In this document: piece after piece, positions 23,262-32,035 of the stretch
Numbering within the stretch: position 1 is the stretch's first letter
Layout: every line of letters begins with the position of its first letter
Notes under the pieces: model-generated
What the model saw: the letters and a program-made list of their open reading frames with translations, nothing else
Told to the model about the DNA's origin: nothing
Databases searched by the model: none
Assembly: GCA_035946955.1 (NCBI GenBank)
Contig: DASYYE010000365.1
Coordinates: 1 to 44,253 of the forward strand
Length of the DNA: 44,253 nucleotides
DNA from: DASYYE01 sp035946955
GTDB taxonomy: Bacteria > Actinomycetota > Actinomycetes > Streptosporangiales > Streptosporangiaceae
Reading direction: 5' to 3'
Position numbers and translations under genes: made by a program

Positions 23262-23280
23262 CAGCGGGGACCACCCGCTG
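23262..23280. terminator. Hairpin between convergent LLM and ammonium-transporter genes
   Basis: CAGCGGG-GACCA-CCCGCTG, a perfect 7-bp stem in the 32-bp gap between two convergent stops, followed by GGGTGTT. Likely bidirectional. Confidence 0.65.
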
Positions 23281-23285
23281 GGGTG

Positions 23286-24686
23286 TTACTGAGGCTGGGA
23301 GACCTTGCCCGGCTCTGGGGCATGGGCCCCGGAAGCCGCTGGCTCTGCCGCGGCGCTGGCGCCGACCAGCGCGAGTTCTTCGGCGGGGTAGGCCTCTTCA
23401 CCGTGGACGAGGGCGTCGCCAACCTCGAGTTCCTCATCGGCGATCCGCAGCTTCATGAACAGGCCGATGCCCCTCAGGAGCAGGAACGTCACGAGCCCGT
23501 CCCAGATGATCACTGTGAGCGCCGCACCGGCCTGGACCAGCAACTGGTGGGGGTTGCCGTAGAACAGGCCCTTGGTCGTGACATTGGCGGTCTTCCCAAG
23601 GCCCAGGTACACGACCATGCTGGGATCAGCGAGGAGCCCCACGAGCAGGCCGCCGCACAGGCCCGCGATGCCGTGTGTGTACACCACGCCGAGCGCGTCG
23701 TCGACCTTGCTGAACGGGCGGACCTTGCTCAGGAAGTTCCACGCGACCCAGACAACGGAGGAGCAGACGAGGCCGATGACGATCGCGCCCACGCCGTTGA
23801 CGTAACCAGCGGCCGGGGTGATGCCGACCAGGCCGCAGATCATGCCGTTGACCCCACCGAGGAACGTGGCCTTGCGGCCTGGCCCGCCCATCATGTCCAG
23901 CACGATCCAGGTCATCATGGCCACCGCGGTCGCCAGGTTGGTGTTGATCACGGCCGAGGCCGCGTCCGCGCCAGCGAAGTAAGGGTCACCGCCGTTGAAG
24001 CCGTTCCAGCCGAGCCACAGCAGGCCAGCGCCGACCGAGACGAACAGCAGGTTGTTCGGCACGCCGTGGTCGCGGTCACGCTTGAGCCGGGGCCCGACGA
24101 CCGCGGCCGCCACGAACCCGGAGACCCCCGCGGCCAGGTGGATGACATAGCCGCCGCTGTAGTCCAGCGCACCCTTGCTCGCCCAGTAGCCCCCGCCCCA
24201 CAGCAGGAACGCGTTGACCGTGTACGCGAAGGTGATCCACAGCGGCACGAAGACCAGCCAGACCCTGAAGTTGATCCGGCCGATCACACTTCCGAGGAAC
24301 AGGATCGGGGTGATGGCCGCGAACACGAACTGGAAGTAGACCAGGGAACTCTCCGGGAACCTGAACTTCGGCATCAGGCCGTTCAGCAGCGGGATGACCG
24401 CCCTCGCCTGCTCGCCCGCGGCACCCACGACGGTCGCGGGCTTGCCCAGGAACGTGCCGATCCACGGCTGCCCGAAGCCCATCTTGAAGGCCCACAGCAC
24501 CCAGACGATCAGGGTCAGGCAGAACGTGCTGAAGACCATCAGCATCGTGTTCACGGCCCACTTGCGCTGGACCAGGCCGCCGTACAGGACGGCGATGGCC
24601 GGAATGCTCATGAGACCGACCAGCGTCGCGGCAGTCAGCTGCCACGCGTTGTCGCCGGCGTTCAGCCAGCTCGGGTAGGGAACCAC
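23286..24686 (-). CDS. amt: Ammonium transporter
   Basis: A 466-residue Amt/MEP/Rh channel with about 11 membrane segments, importing ammonium across the cytoplasmic membrane. Seen: the start segment SWLNAGDNAWQLTAATLVGLM, GGLVQRKW, the signature LDYSGGYVIHLAAGVSGF with the conserved Asp and first pore His, and the second pore His in VVYTHGIAGLCGG. GTG 24686 has GGAAGGGG upstream. The C-terminal ~50 residues are an acidic/Ala-rich cytoplasmic tail. glnK and glnD, often downstream of amt in actinobacteria, are absent: the next gene is convergent. Nitrogen control by GlnR is expected, but the upstream sequence gives only partial half-sites. Confidence 0.95.
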   Translation of the reverse strand: MVPYPSWLNAGDNAWQLTAATLVGLMSIPAIAVLYGGLVQRKWAVNTMLMVFSTFCLTLIVWVLWAFKMGFGQPWIGTFLGKPATVVGAAGEQARAVIPLLNGLMPKFRFPESSLVYFQFVFAAITPILFLGSVIGRINFRVWLVFVPLWITFAYTVNAFLLWGGGYWASKGALDYSGGYVIHLAAGVSGFVAAAVVGPRLKRDRDHGVPNNLLFVSVGAGLLWLGWNGFNGGDPYFAGADAASAVINTNLATAVAMMTWIVLDMMGGPGRKATFLGGVNGMICGLVGITPAAGYVNGVGAIVIGLVCSSVVWVAWNFLSKVRPFSKVDDALGVVYTHGIAGLCGGLLVGLLADPSMVVYLGLGKTANVTTKGLFYGNPHQLLVQAGAALTVIIWDGLVTFLLLRGIGLFMKLRIADEELEVGDALVHGEEAYPAEELALVGASAAAEPAASGAHAPEPGKVSQPQ

Positions 24687-24805
24687 AGCGCGCCCCTTCC
24701 AACGGGGTCCGACAACGAACACTCCTTGTCTCCCATAGGCGGGTTTCGCACCCGTTTCCCAGCCGTTACACAGAGGACACGCTTGGCCTGGTTCGTGGGC
24801 CAACG

Positions 24806-24821
24806 GTTTCAGGGGTGTTTC
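24806..24821 (-). promoter_or_regulatory. Possible GlnR half-sites upstream of amt
   Basis: Two GAAAC half-sites (minus strand) separated by 6 bases, about 120 bases upstream of the amt start. GlnR boxes combine GTnAC and GAAAC with 6-base spacing; only the GAAAC halves match, so this is weak. Confidence 0.25.
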
Positions 24822-24956
24822 ACAGCCACGCATTGACCGAAAACTGACCTTGTGAAGCGCAACCAACTCCGGCCACCCCGCGTCTAACGAGGCGGACCAA
24901 GCAAAGCGGGGTTAGCGGGGTAAGGGGCTATGCGTACAACGGCAGGAGTTGCTGGG

Positions 24957-25445
24957 ATGGAAGTCAGGACGGGACTGCGCCGCCTGACGGCGCTCGCGGG
25001 GATCGCGGCCGCGCCGGTCGCACCGGCGTTCGGGGCTGTGCACGCGAAACACGCGGCGCGGGTGGCCGTGGAGTCGGGGACACCACAGGCCGCGATACCG
25101 GCGGACGCGCTCGCCCGCGTCAAAGCCATCGCGAAACACGCGGCACGGACCACCGGCGACTGGATGCCTGCCCAGGTGACCGTGGTCGCCACCACCCATG
25201 CCAAGGCAGCGCAGACAGCGACCAGCGAGGCCCTGCTCACAGACCCGGTCTACCTGGTGACCATGCGGGGCCACTTCACCGGCGACGGGTTCAGCCCGGC
25301 GTCCAGCGTGGCGCTGCCGACGGGCACTTACCTGTCGTTCATGGTGGACGCCCGCTCGTTCCAGGTGATGGACGTCCGCCTCAGCGACCAGCCGCCCACC
25401 GTGTCGGCCGCCAGCCTCGGGCCACTGACCAGCCTCTCCTGGTAG
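24957..25445 (+). CDS. Small secreted protein of unknown function
   Basis: A 162-residue protein. ATG 24957 gives a clean signal peptide (MEVRTGLRRL, then a hydrophobic stretch ending PAFGAVHA) and has AGGAG 8 bases upstream; ATG 24930 would add 9 residues. The mature part has an Ala/His-rich linker and then an alpha/beta stretch, VTVVATTHAKAAQ, DPVYLVTMRGHFTG, GTYLSFMVDARSFQVMDVRLS. This latter pattern occurs in many actinobacterial exported proteins of unknown role, perhaps a PepSY-like small domain. No cysteine or catalytic motif. It converges on the cysteine-desulfurase-like gene, 1 bp between stops. Confidence 0.72.
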   Translation: MEVRTGLRRLTALAGIAAAPVAPAFGAVHAKHAARVAVESGTPQAAIPADALARVKAIAKHAARTTGDWMPAQVTVVATTHAKAAQTATSEALLTDPVYLVTMRGHFTGDGFSPASSVALPTGTYLSFMVDARSFQVMDVRLSDQPPTVSAASLGPLTSLSW

Positions 25446-25446
25446 C

Positions 25447-26652
25447 TCAGGCGGCCAGGCCGGCGACGGCTTCGAGCAGCCGGTCCACGTCAGCGCGGTC
25501 GTTGTAGTGGACCAGCCCGGCCCGGACCGCACCGCCTGATTCGCGGACCCCCAGCTTCGCGGTCAGCTCCCAGGCGTAGTTGTGGCCGCTCCACACATTG
25601 ACCTTGCGCTGTGCGAGGTAGGCGGCAACCTCCGCCGGGGTGTGACCCGCCACGGTGAAGTACGCGGTCGCGGTGCGGCACGGTGCCTTGCCGTAGAGGG
25701 TCACGCCCGGGAGCACCGCGAGGCCGTCCAGGAGCACCTGGAACAGCGCCTCCTCGTGCCTTTGGGCGGCCGCCATGCTGGCCAGCAGCCGGGTCCGCCT
25801 GTCCCCGGTGGCGGCCGGGTCCAGGGCGGCCAGGTGCGCCACGGCCGCGGTCACGCCAGCGAGGTCGGCGAATGGCGGGGTGCCGCGCTCGAAACGTTCG
25901 GGGACGTTGCCCGGCGCGGGTTCCAGCTTGTCCGGATGGATGCCCGCCAGCAGCACGGGGTCGGCGACGACCGCGCCGACATGGGGCCCTGACCACTTGT
26001 AGGCGCTGGTCGCGTAGAAGTCAGCGCCCAGCGCGGCGACGTCGGTGGGGCCGTGAGGGGTGGCGTGCACCCCGTCCACAAAGCTGAGTGCCCCGGCGGC
26101 ACGTGCCTTTGCGGTGACTCTGGCCACCTCAGGCCGGGTGCCGATCACGTTGCTGGCGGCGGTGAGGGCGACCAGCCGGGTCCGTTCGGTCAGCAGTGTG
26201 TCGTACTGTTCCGCGGGCAGTTCCCCCGAGGGCAGGTCCACCTCGGCCCAGCGGACCACCGCCCCGGCGCGGCGGGCGGCCTGTACCCACGGGCGGACAT
26301 TGGCGTCGTGGTCGAGCCTGGACACCACCACCTCGTCCCCGGGCCGCCATGCCCGGGCGAGCGTGCCGGCCAGGCGGTAGGTCAAGGTGGTCATGTTCGG
26401 GCCCAGCACCACACCCTCGGCGGCCCCGCCGACCAGGTCCGCAACCGCGCGCCGGCACTCGGTGGTGATCTCGCTCGCGCGGATGCTGGCCGGGAAGGCA
26501 CCGCCCGCATTGCCCAGGCCGGCACGGTAGGCGGCACTGATCGCCTCGATCACAGACCCGGGGAGCTGCGTGCCCGCCGCGCCGTCCAGGTAGGCGTACC
26601 CGTCGGTCAGGGCCGGGTAGCCAGCACGCACGGCGCCGACATCGAACGTCAT
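25447..26652 (-). CDS. Cysteine desulfurase-like PLP enzyme
   Basis: A 401-residue fold-type I aminotransferase class V protein. Key features: YAYLDGAAGTQLP at the start, SNVIGTRPEV, FVDGVHATPHGPTD with the PLP Asp and His, and the Schiff-base Lys in YATSAYKWSGPH. It matches the SufS-like subfamily known as cysteine desulfurase-like proteins, whose substrates are mostly undefined. A persulfide loop with a clear catalytic Cys is not evident: the only cysteine in the late region is in KAPCRTATAYF. ATG 26652 has GGGAGCGG upstream. It follows the DinB-like gene by 47 bp on the same strand, suggesting an operon. Confidence 0.9.
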   Translation of the reverse strand: MTFDVGAVRAGYPALTDGYAYLDGAAGTQLPGSVIEAISAAYRAGLGNAGGAFPASIRASEITTECRRAVADLVGGAAEGVVLGPNMTTLTYRLAGTLARAWRPGDEVVVSRLDHDANVRPWVQAARRAGAVVRWAEVDLPSGELPAEQYDTLLTERTRLVALTAASNVIGTRPEVARVTAKARAAGALSFVDGVHATPHGPTDVAALGADFYATSAYKWSGPHVGAVVADPVLLAGIHPDKLEPAPGNVPERFERGTPPFADLAGVTAAVAHLAALDPAATGDRRTRLLASMAAAQRHEEALFQVLLDGLAVLPGVTLYGKAPCRTATAYFTVAGHTPAEVAAYLAQRKVNVWSGHNYAWELTAKLGVRESGGAVRAGLVHYNDRADVDRLLEAVAGLAA

Positions 26653-26699
26653 CCAACCGCTCCCTCCGCAGGGCGCGCGGTCCGGCCGGCCCTGTCCGC

Positions 26700-27389
26700 T
26701 CAGACTCTCCCCGACGCACGCAGGAGCACCCGCCAGCTGTCGCTTTCGGCCAGGCCGTGGCCAGCTCCCACGGTCTCGGTGGCAGGCCCGGGACGCGCTG
26801 CCGCGGCGCAGGTACCGACCGCCACGGGAACCTCCAGGGGCAGGTGCGGCATGCCAGCCTGCCACCCGGCGACGAGCACCTCGCAGGTGGCGGGCCGGTA
26901 GTCCTTCCCCAGCGAGCGAGCCAGGTCCCAGGCATGCAGGTGCCATTCCGCGCAGGCGGCGCCCACGAACCCGCCAACTGTCACGAGCGTGTCGCGGTAG
27001 TGGTGGTGCGGCATGTCCCACACGTCCACCACCCGCAGCGCATAGGCGCGTGCCGAGGCGGCGAAGGCGGCGATGTGCTCGGGCCCGGTGGCATCGGGCA
27101 GGGCCGCCAGTTCGGCGGCGTTCTGCCGGGCCAGTTTGCGTGCCAGGCTCGGCGGGCCAGCACTGGCCGACATCAGCCTGGCCAGCAGGCTGACGGGCGC
27201 GTCGTCCAGGTACTCGTGATAGTTGTCCGCCACACAGCGGAGGTGGCCAGCGAGGTCAACCGCCCGCCATTCCGGGCATGGCGTCGGTCCGGCCCATGCC
27301 TCGGGTGTGAACTGAGCACTCAGCTCACAGATGATCACCACGCCAGCGTGGTAGGCCGACAGCGCGGCCCCAGGTGTCCACTCCGTCAT
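26700..27389 (-). CDS. Maleylpyruvate isomerase N-terminal (DinB-fold) domain protein
   Basis: A 229-residue protein of the MDMPI/DinB_2 metal-binding fold (TIGR03083/86-like): TPCPEWRAVDLAGHLRC near 38-54 with a metal-ligand His, and ACAEWHLHAWDLARSLG near 143-159 with two more. In actinobacteria members are mycothiol-dependent isomerases or transferases, and many are uncharacterised. ATG 27389 (MTEWTPGAAL) is chosen over the ATG 24 bases upstream because the family begins near here. It probably precedes the desulfurase-like gene in one transcript. Confidence 0.82.
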   Translation of the reverse strand: MTEWTPGAALSAYHAGVVIICELSAQFTPEAWAGPTPCPEWRAVDLAGHLRCVADNYHEYLDDAPVSLLARLMSASAGPPSLARKLARQNAAELAALPDATGPEHIAAFAASARAYALRVVDVWDMPHHHYRDTLVTVGGFVGAACAEWHLHAWDLARSLGKDYRPATCEVLVAGWQAGMPHLPLEVPVAVGTCAAAARPGPATETVGAGHGLAESDSWRVLLRASGRV

Positions 27390-27714
27390 GGACTGCCCCC
27401 ACAATCCGTACACGCCCTCACCCTCCTCCCCTGCCGGCTCGCAGGAGAGGCGAGGCTCGGGCTAGCCAGCGTGCCAGAGTCACCGCCGCAGCGCCACCCC
27501 CGGACGGTCACATTTTTCCCGCAGCTGGCCATTAGTGCCCAATTCTCCACCAACCAGGCATAATACGCCCGCAGTCTCGCTGGTCGCCACACGCCCGGCG
27601 CCGCCCTTCGACCCAACAGCGCCATCCGCGGGCGCAGTCTCCCACCGGCAGCGAGGTGTCCTGCCGCCGGAAAATGAGGTGACACACGACAACGGGCCGG
27701 TTAGCGTCGGCCCA

Positions 27715-29946
27715 ATGCCCCCTGTGCACGTTACCCCCACTCCGCGTGCCCACAGTCCGGGGTCACCGCTGAGATCTCTCTGGCGGTTGCGCAACTACCT
27801 CAGGCCCTATGTGTGGCAGCTCGCGGTCATGCTGGTCGCCGCGTGTGTGGCCAGCGGATCCGCGATCGTGATCCCATTGCTCACGAAGTCCGTCATCGAC
27901 AGCGCCATCGCCCATGGCAACCGGCGCCTGCTCATCCTGCTGAGCCTGGCCGCGCTCGGCCTGGGGGCAACCCAGGCCATCCTCAACTTCATCAGGCGGT
28001 GGATCCAGGCCGGTGCCGTGACCGGCATGGAGCAGGCCATCCGTGACGACCTCTACGCGCACCTGCAGCGGCTCGACACCGCATTCCACAGCGAATGGCA
28101 GTCCGGGCAACTGCTGTCGCGGGCCACCACCGACCTGTCGACGATCCGGCGGTTCGCTGGCTTCGGAATAGTCTTCGCGATCACCAACATGGTGCAGTTC
28201 GCCGTGGTGGTGGCATTGCTGGTGAGCCTGAACTGGGTGCTGGGGCTGCTCACAGGTGCGGTATTCCTCCCGGTGATGGCCGTGAGCACCTGGTTCGAGC
28301 GCCGCTACACAGTGCTGTCCCGCAGCGCCCAGGACCAGCAGGGCGACCTCGCCACCTATGTGGAAGAGGCCGCGACCGGGCTCGGTGTGATCAAGGCACT
28401 GGGCCGCCGGGTCGAGTTCGCCCACACCCACGGCGCGTCGGCCACGCGGGTCTACCGGACGCAGGTGGCCAAGGCGCGACTGCGTGGCAACTTCTGGGCC
28501 AGCCTGGAGCTGATCCCCAACATCATCATCGGGATGATCGTCCTGTTCGGCGCACTGGCGGTCAGCCACCACACCCTCACGCTCGGCGGGCTGGTCGCCT
28601 TCATCACCCTCACGCTGCAGCTCGTGTGGCCCATCGAGGCAGTGGGCTACATCCTGGCCAGCGGCCAGGAAGCGGCCACGGCAGCACAGCGGGTGTACGA
28701 GATCCTCGACTCACAGCCAGCGATCAGCGACCGCCCCGCGGTCAGTGCCGCGGTCACTGGCGCGCTCAGCGCTGCCACGCTGCCACGCCCACGGCCCGCG
28801 GTGGAGACCGCCGTGCTGCGGCGCCAGCATCCGGCCCGGCTGGTCTTCGACGGGGTCAGGTTCAGCTACCCGCAGGCCAGCCAGCCGGTGCTCCGGTCGG
28901 TGTCGCTGACCGTCGAGCCGGGGAAGACGCTCGCGCTGGTCGGCGCCACCGGCTCGGGCAAGACCACACTGCTGCAACTGGTGCCGCGGCTGGCCGACCC
29001 CGAGGCCGGGTCCATCACGCTCGACGGCGTCGACGTCGGGGACATGCCGCTGGTCCGGCTGCGTGCCAGGGTCGGCTGCACGTTCGAGGAACCGTCGCTT
29101 TTCTCGGTCAGCGTGCGGGAGAACGTGACCCTGGGCGTGTCCGGCGCCAGTGCGGCCGAGATCGAGCAGGCCCTGGCCACCGCCCATGCCGACTTCGTGT
29201 ACGAGCTCCCATGGGGCCTGGACACCCGGATCGGGGAGCAGGGCATGTCGCTGTCGGGTGGCCAGCGGCAGCGGCTGGCACTGGCGCGGGCGATCCTGGC
29301 CGGCCCCCAGGTGCTAGTCCTGGACGACCCGCTGTCCGCCCTGGACGTGCGCACGGAGGAGAAGGTGACGCTGGCCCTGCGGCAGGTGCTCGCCGGGACG
29401 ACGGCGCTGATCGTCGCGCACCGGCCCTCCACGGTGCTGCTCGCCGACAGCGTGGCCCTGCTGGCTGACGGGGTCATCGCCGCGCAGGGGACACACGCCG
29501 ACCTGCTCGCCACCGATGCGCGCTACCGGGCGCTGATGAGCGGCACCCACCCAGCCCCCGCGAGCCAAAGGGCCGCCGCGCCGCCTGGACTGACGAGCAC
29601 CCCGCGAGCCGAAGGGCGCGGTGCCGCCTGGACTGAGGAGCGCCCCCGCGAGCCGCAGGGGCGCGGTGCCGTCTGGACTGAGGAGCGTCCCCGTGAGCCG
29701 CAGGGGCGCGGTGCCGTCTGGACTGAGGAGCGAGAAGCGAGCGCAGCGAGCGCAGGAGCGACGAGGGAAGACGGCGCCTCGGGGCGCCCCGGAGGCGAGC
29801 GGGCCGGCAGAGCGAGCGCAGGAGCGACGAGGGAAGACGGTGCCCTCAGGCACCCGGAGGCGAGCGGGGTCAGCAGGGTGCTCCCCGGCGGCCCAGAGGC
29901 GAGCGGGACCAGCAGCGACGAGGGCGCACAGGCGGTGGCACGGTGA
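27715..29946 (+). CDS. ABC exporter subunit 1 (degenerate ATP site) with repeat-derived tail
   Basis: A 743-residue membrane-ATPase fusion: six membrane segments (about 20-320), then the nucleotide domain with Walker A GATGSGKTT (410-418), signature LSGGQRQRL (about 513), Walker B VLDDPLSALD (near 536-545) and H-loop VAHRPST. Walker B carries Asp where the catalytic Glu is expected, so this half cannot complete a normal site. The ABC core ends near residue 613; the last ~130 residues are repeat-encoded, low-complexity (WTEER, SAGATRED, PEASG) and absent from typical exporters. ATG 27715 is chosen; GTG 27679 is possible. The stop overlaps the next gene's GTG by 4 bases. Confidence 0.92.
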   Translation: MPPVHVTPTPRAHSPGSPLRSLWRLRNYLRPYVWQLAVMLVAACVASGSAIVIPLLTKSVIDSAIAHGNRRLLILLSLAALGLGATQAILNFIRRWIQAGAVTGMEQAIRDDLYAHLQRLDTAFHSEWQSGQLLSRATTDLSTIRRFAGFGIVFAITNMVQFAVVVALLVSLNWVLGLLTGAVFLPVMAVSTWFERRYTVLSRSAQDQQGDLATYVEEAATGLGVIKALGRRVEFAHTHGASATRVYRTQVAKARLRGNFWASLELIPNIIIGMIVLFGALAVSHHTLTLGGLVAFITLTLQLVWPIEAVGYILASGQEAATAAQRVYEILDSQPAISDRPAVSAAVTGALSAATLPRPRPAVETAVLRRQHPARLVFDGVRFSYPQASQPVLRSVSLTVEPGKTLALVGATGSGKTTLLQLVPRLADPEAGSITLDGVDVGDMPLVRLRARVGCTFEEPSLFSVSVRENVTLGVSGASAAEIEQALATAHADFVYELPWGLDTRIGEQGMSLSGGQRQRLALARAILAGPQVLVLDDPLSALDVRTEEKVTLALRQVLAGTTALIVAHRPSTVLLADSVALLADGVIAAQGTHADLLATDARYRALMSGTHPAPASQRAAAPPGLTSTPRAEGRGAAWTEERPREPQGRGAVWTEERPREPQGRGAVWTEEREASAASAGATREDGASGRPGGERAGRASAGATREDGALRHPEASGVSRVLPGGPEASGTSSDEGAQAVAR
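29560..29915 (+). repeat. Expanded P-Q repeat array inside the exporter gene
   Basis: Four P units (GCGAGCC to GGACTGAGGAGCG) start at 29560, 29604, 29648 and 29693, spaced 44, 44 and 45 bp, followed by Q units at 29746 and 29812 (66 bp apart) and a partial Q end near 29896. All are translated in one frame, giving EGRGAAWTEER, QGRGAVWTEER (twice), ASAGATREDG (twice) and PEASG. The same family, same orientation to coding and same frame, lies before suhB at 13630-13748. Confidence 0.9.
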
Positions 29947-31781
29947 CGACGCAAACGGTGACAACGCAGGACTGGCGGGGGATCGCCGCTGAAGATGTCG
30001 AGAAGGTCACCGGCAGTCTGGCAGCGCTGCTGCGGCGCCGGACCAGGCGGCTGCTGACCGACCTGCTACGCCCTTACTGGCGCGAGATCACCATCGCGCT
30101 GCTGCTGATCCTGGCCACCAACCTGGCGGCACTGGCCGGGCCGTGGCTGGTGGGCCTGGCCATCGACCGTGGCATCCCGCCCCTCATCCACCACAGTGAC
30201 ATCACGCCGCTTGCGGTCATCGTGGCTGCCTTCTTCGTCACGGTCTTCCTGCAGGCCGCCTCGATCAGGGCCTCGATCGCGGCCATCGGCCGGTTCGGCG
30301 AGGGCGTGGTCCGCGAACTGCGCCGGCGGCTGTTCGACCACTTCCAGCGCCTGCCCGTCGCCTTCCACGAGCGCTACACCTCGGGCCGCGTCATCTCCCG
30401 GCAGACCTCCGACATCGACTCCATCTCGGACCTGTTCCAGGAGGGGCTCGACTCGCTGGTGGCCGCGGTCCTGTCACTGCTGCTGGTCGGGGTGGGCATG
30501 CTGCTGCTGGACTGGCGGCTGGCCCTGGTGGTACTGGCCGGCTTCCTCCCACTGGCGGCGCTGAGCGCGTGGTTCCGGCGGGAGTCCACGGTCGCCTACC
30601 GGCGCAGCCGGGAAGCGATCGCGGCCGTCATCATCCACTTCGTGGAGACGTTTGGCGGCATCCGGGCAGTGCAGGCCTTCCGCCGCGAGCCCCGCAACGA
30701 TGAGATCTTCGCCGACCTGAACACCGGGTACGCGATGACCTCGCGGCGCTCCCTGCGGCTGATCGCGGTCTACGCGCCCGGGATCACGCTGGTCGGCAAC
30801 GTCGCCACCGGGGCGGTGCTGCTCTACGGCGGGTTCCAGGTGATGGATGGCCAGATCAAGGTCGGTGTGCTGGCCACGTTCCTGCTCTACCTGCAGCGCT
30901 TCTTCGACCCGCTGCAGGATCTGTCGCAGTTCTACAACACCTTCCAGTCCGCGACCGCGGCGCTGGAGAAGATCTCCGGCGTGCTGGACGAACCTCTGAG
31001 GGTGCCTGAGCCAGCCAGGCCAGCCAGCCTGCGCCCCCGCCATGACGAGGGCCGCGAGGTACGGTTCGAGTCGGTGCGGTTCGCCTACCGGGAGGCGACC
31101 GTGCTGCCCGGGCTCGACCTGGACATCCAGGCGGGGCAGACAGTGGCGGTGGTGGGCGAGAGCGGAGCGGGCAAGACCACGATCGCCCGGCTGGCCGCGC
31201 GCTTCTACGACCCCGTCGAGGGCCGGATCCTGCTGGACGGCACCGACCTGCGAGACCTGACCGACTCCCAGCTGCGCCGCGAGGTGGTGATGATCACGCA
31301 GGAGAACTTCCTGTTCACCGGCTCGGTCGCGGACAACATCGCGCTCGGGAAGCCCGGCGCGGGCAGGCGTGAGATCGAGGCCGCGGCCCGTGCGATCGGG
31401 GCCGATGAGTTCATCGAGGAACTGCCGGGTTCCTACGACGCCCCCGTGGGCAAGCGTGGCGGCCGGCTCTCTGCCGGGCAGCGCCAGCTCATCTCGTTCG
31501 CCCGCGCGTTCCTGGCCAGCCCGGCGGTGCTGGTGCTGGACGAGGCGACCTCGCTGCTGGACGTCCCGAGCGAGCAGGCGGTCCAGGCGGCGCTGCGGAC
31601 CATCCTCGGCGGCCGCACCGCGCTGATCATCGCGCACCGGCTGTCCACGGTGGCGATCGCCGACCGGGTGCTCGTGGTCGCGGGCGGGCTCGTGGTGGAG
31701 GACGGCCCTCCCGAACTGCTGCAAGCCAGCCAGGGCCGCTACGCCGAACTCCACGCCAGCTGGCGCTCGACCTTGTCCTAG
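29943..31781 (+). CDS. ABC exporter subunit 2 (canonical ATPase)
   Basis: A 612-residue partner of the preceding subunit: six membrane segments (about 45-345), Walker A GESGAGKTT (405-413), signature LSAGQRQLI (about 509), Walker B VLVLDEATSLLD with the catalytic Glu, and H-loop IAHRLST. GTG 29943 overlaps the previous stop (GTGA), so the two subunits are translationally coupled. The pair resembles heterodimeric exporters (BmrCD, TM287/288): the canonical site pairs this Walker B with the partner's LSGGQ, while the degenerate site pairs the partner's DD Walker B with this LSAGQ. Substrates are usually drugs, lipids or peptides; none is indicated. Confidence 0.94.
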   Translation: MTTQTVTTQDWRGIAAEDVEKVTGSLAALLRRRTRRLLTDLLRPYWREITIALLLILATNLAALAGPWLVGLAIDRGIPPLIHHSDITPLAVIVAAFFVTVFLQAASIRASIAAIGRFGEGVVRELRRRLFDHFQRLPVAFHERYTSGRVISRQTSDIDSISDLFQEGLDSLVAAVLSLLLVGVGMLLLDWRLALVVLAGFLPLAALSAWFRRESTVAYRRSREAIAAVIIHFVETFGGIRAVQAFRREPRNDEIFADLNTGYAMTSRRSLRLIAVYAPGITLVGNVATGAVLLYGGFQVMDGQIKVGVLATFLLYLQRFFDPLQDLSQFYNTFQSATAALEKISGVLDEPLRVPEPARPASLRPRHDEGREVRFESVRFAYREATVLPGLDLDIQAGQTVAVVGESGAGKTTIARLAARFYDPVEGRILLDGTDLRDLTDSQLRREVVMITQENFLFTGSVADNIALGKPGAGRREIEAAARAIGADEFIEELPGSYDAPVGKRGGRLSAGQRQLISFARAFLASPAVLVLDEATSLLDVPSEQAVQAALRTILGGRTALIIAHRLSTVAIADRVLVVAGGLVVEDGPPELLQASQGRYAELHASWRSTLS

Positions 31782-31813
31782 CCCAAACCGGCCCTTGCGC
31801 GGAACCCCACTTC

Positions 31814-31866
31814 CATGATCGCGGTTGTTTGTACTGCATATAGCAGTAAAGGTCACCGCGATCCCG
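31814..31866. repeat. 53-bp palindromic repeat, copy 2
   Basis: GATCGCGGT (31817-31825) pairs with ACCGCGATC (31855-31863), and TACTGC with GCAGTA around CATAT-type centre (ATATA). Sequence and spacing match copy 1 at 14920-14972. It lies 33 bases past the exporter stop, so it may serve as its terminator. Confidence 0.8.
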
Positions 31867-32035
31867 CTGATCAGCCCCCCGACCCGGTGCGCTGACTCCG
31901 GCCTGGGCGAGGAGCCAGCCGATCGGGGCGCCCCCAGCCGGTCCCGGTGCGTGTGGCGCAGGGTGTCGGCGCAATCGTTGGCGGGGAATTAGCGTGGGTG
32001 GGTCGCTGGTGACAGCATGGGTGTGGGAGAGACCT

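Noticed and set aside
27535..27714. N-terminal extension of exporter subunit 1
   Set aside because: No ribosome site and a low-complexity leader; exporter folds begin just before the first membrane segment.
29560..29915. Possible CRISPR-like array
   Set aside because: Units are directly tandem without unique spacers and are coding in frame; there are no cas genes.
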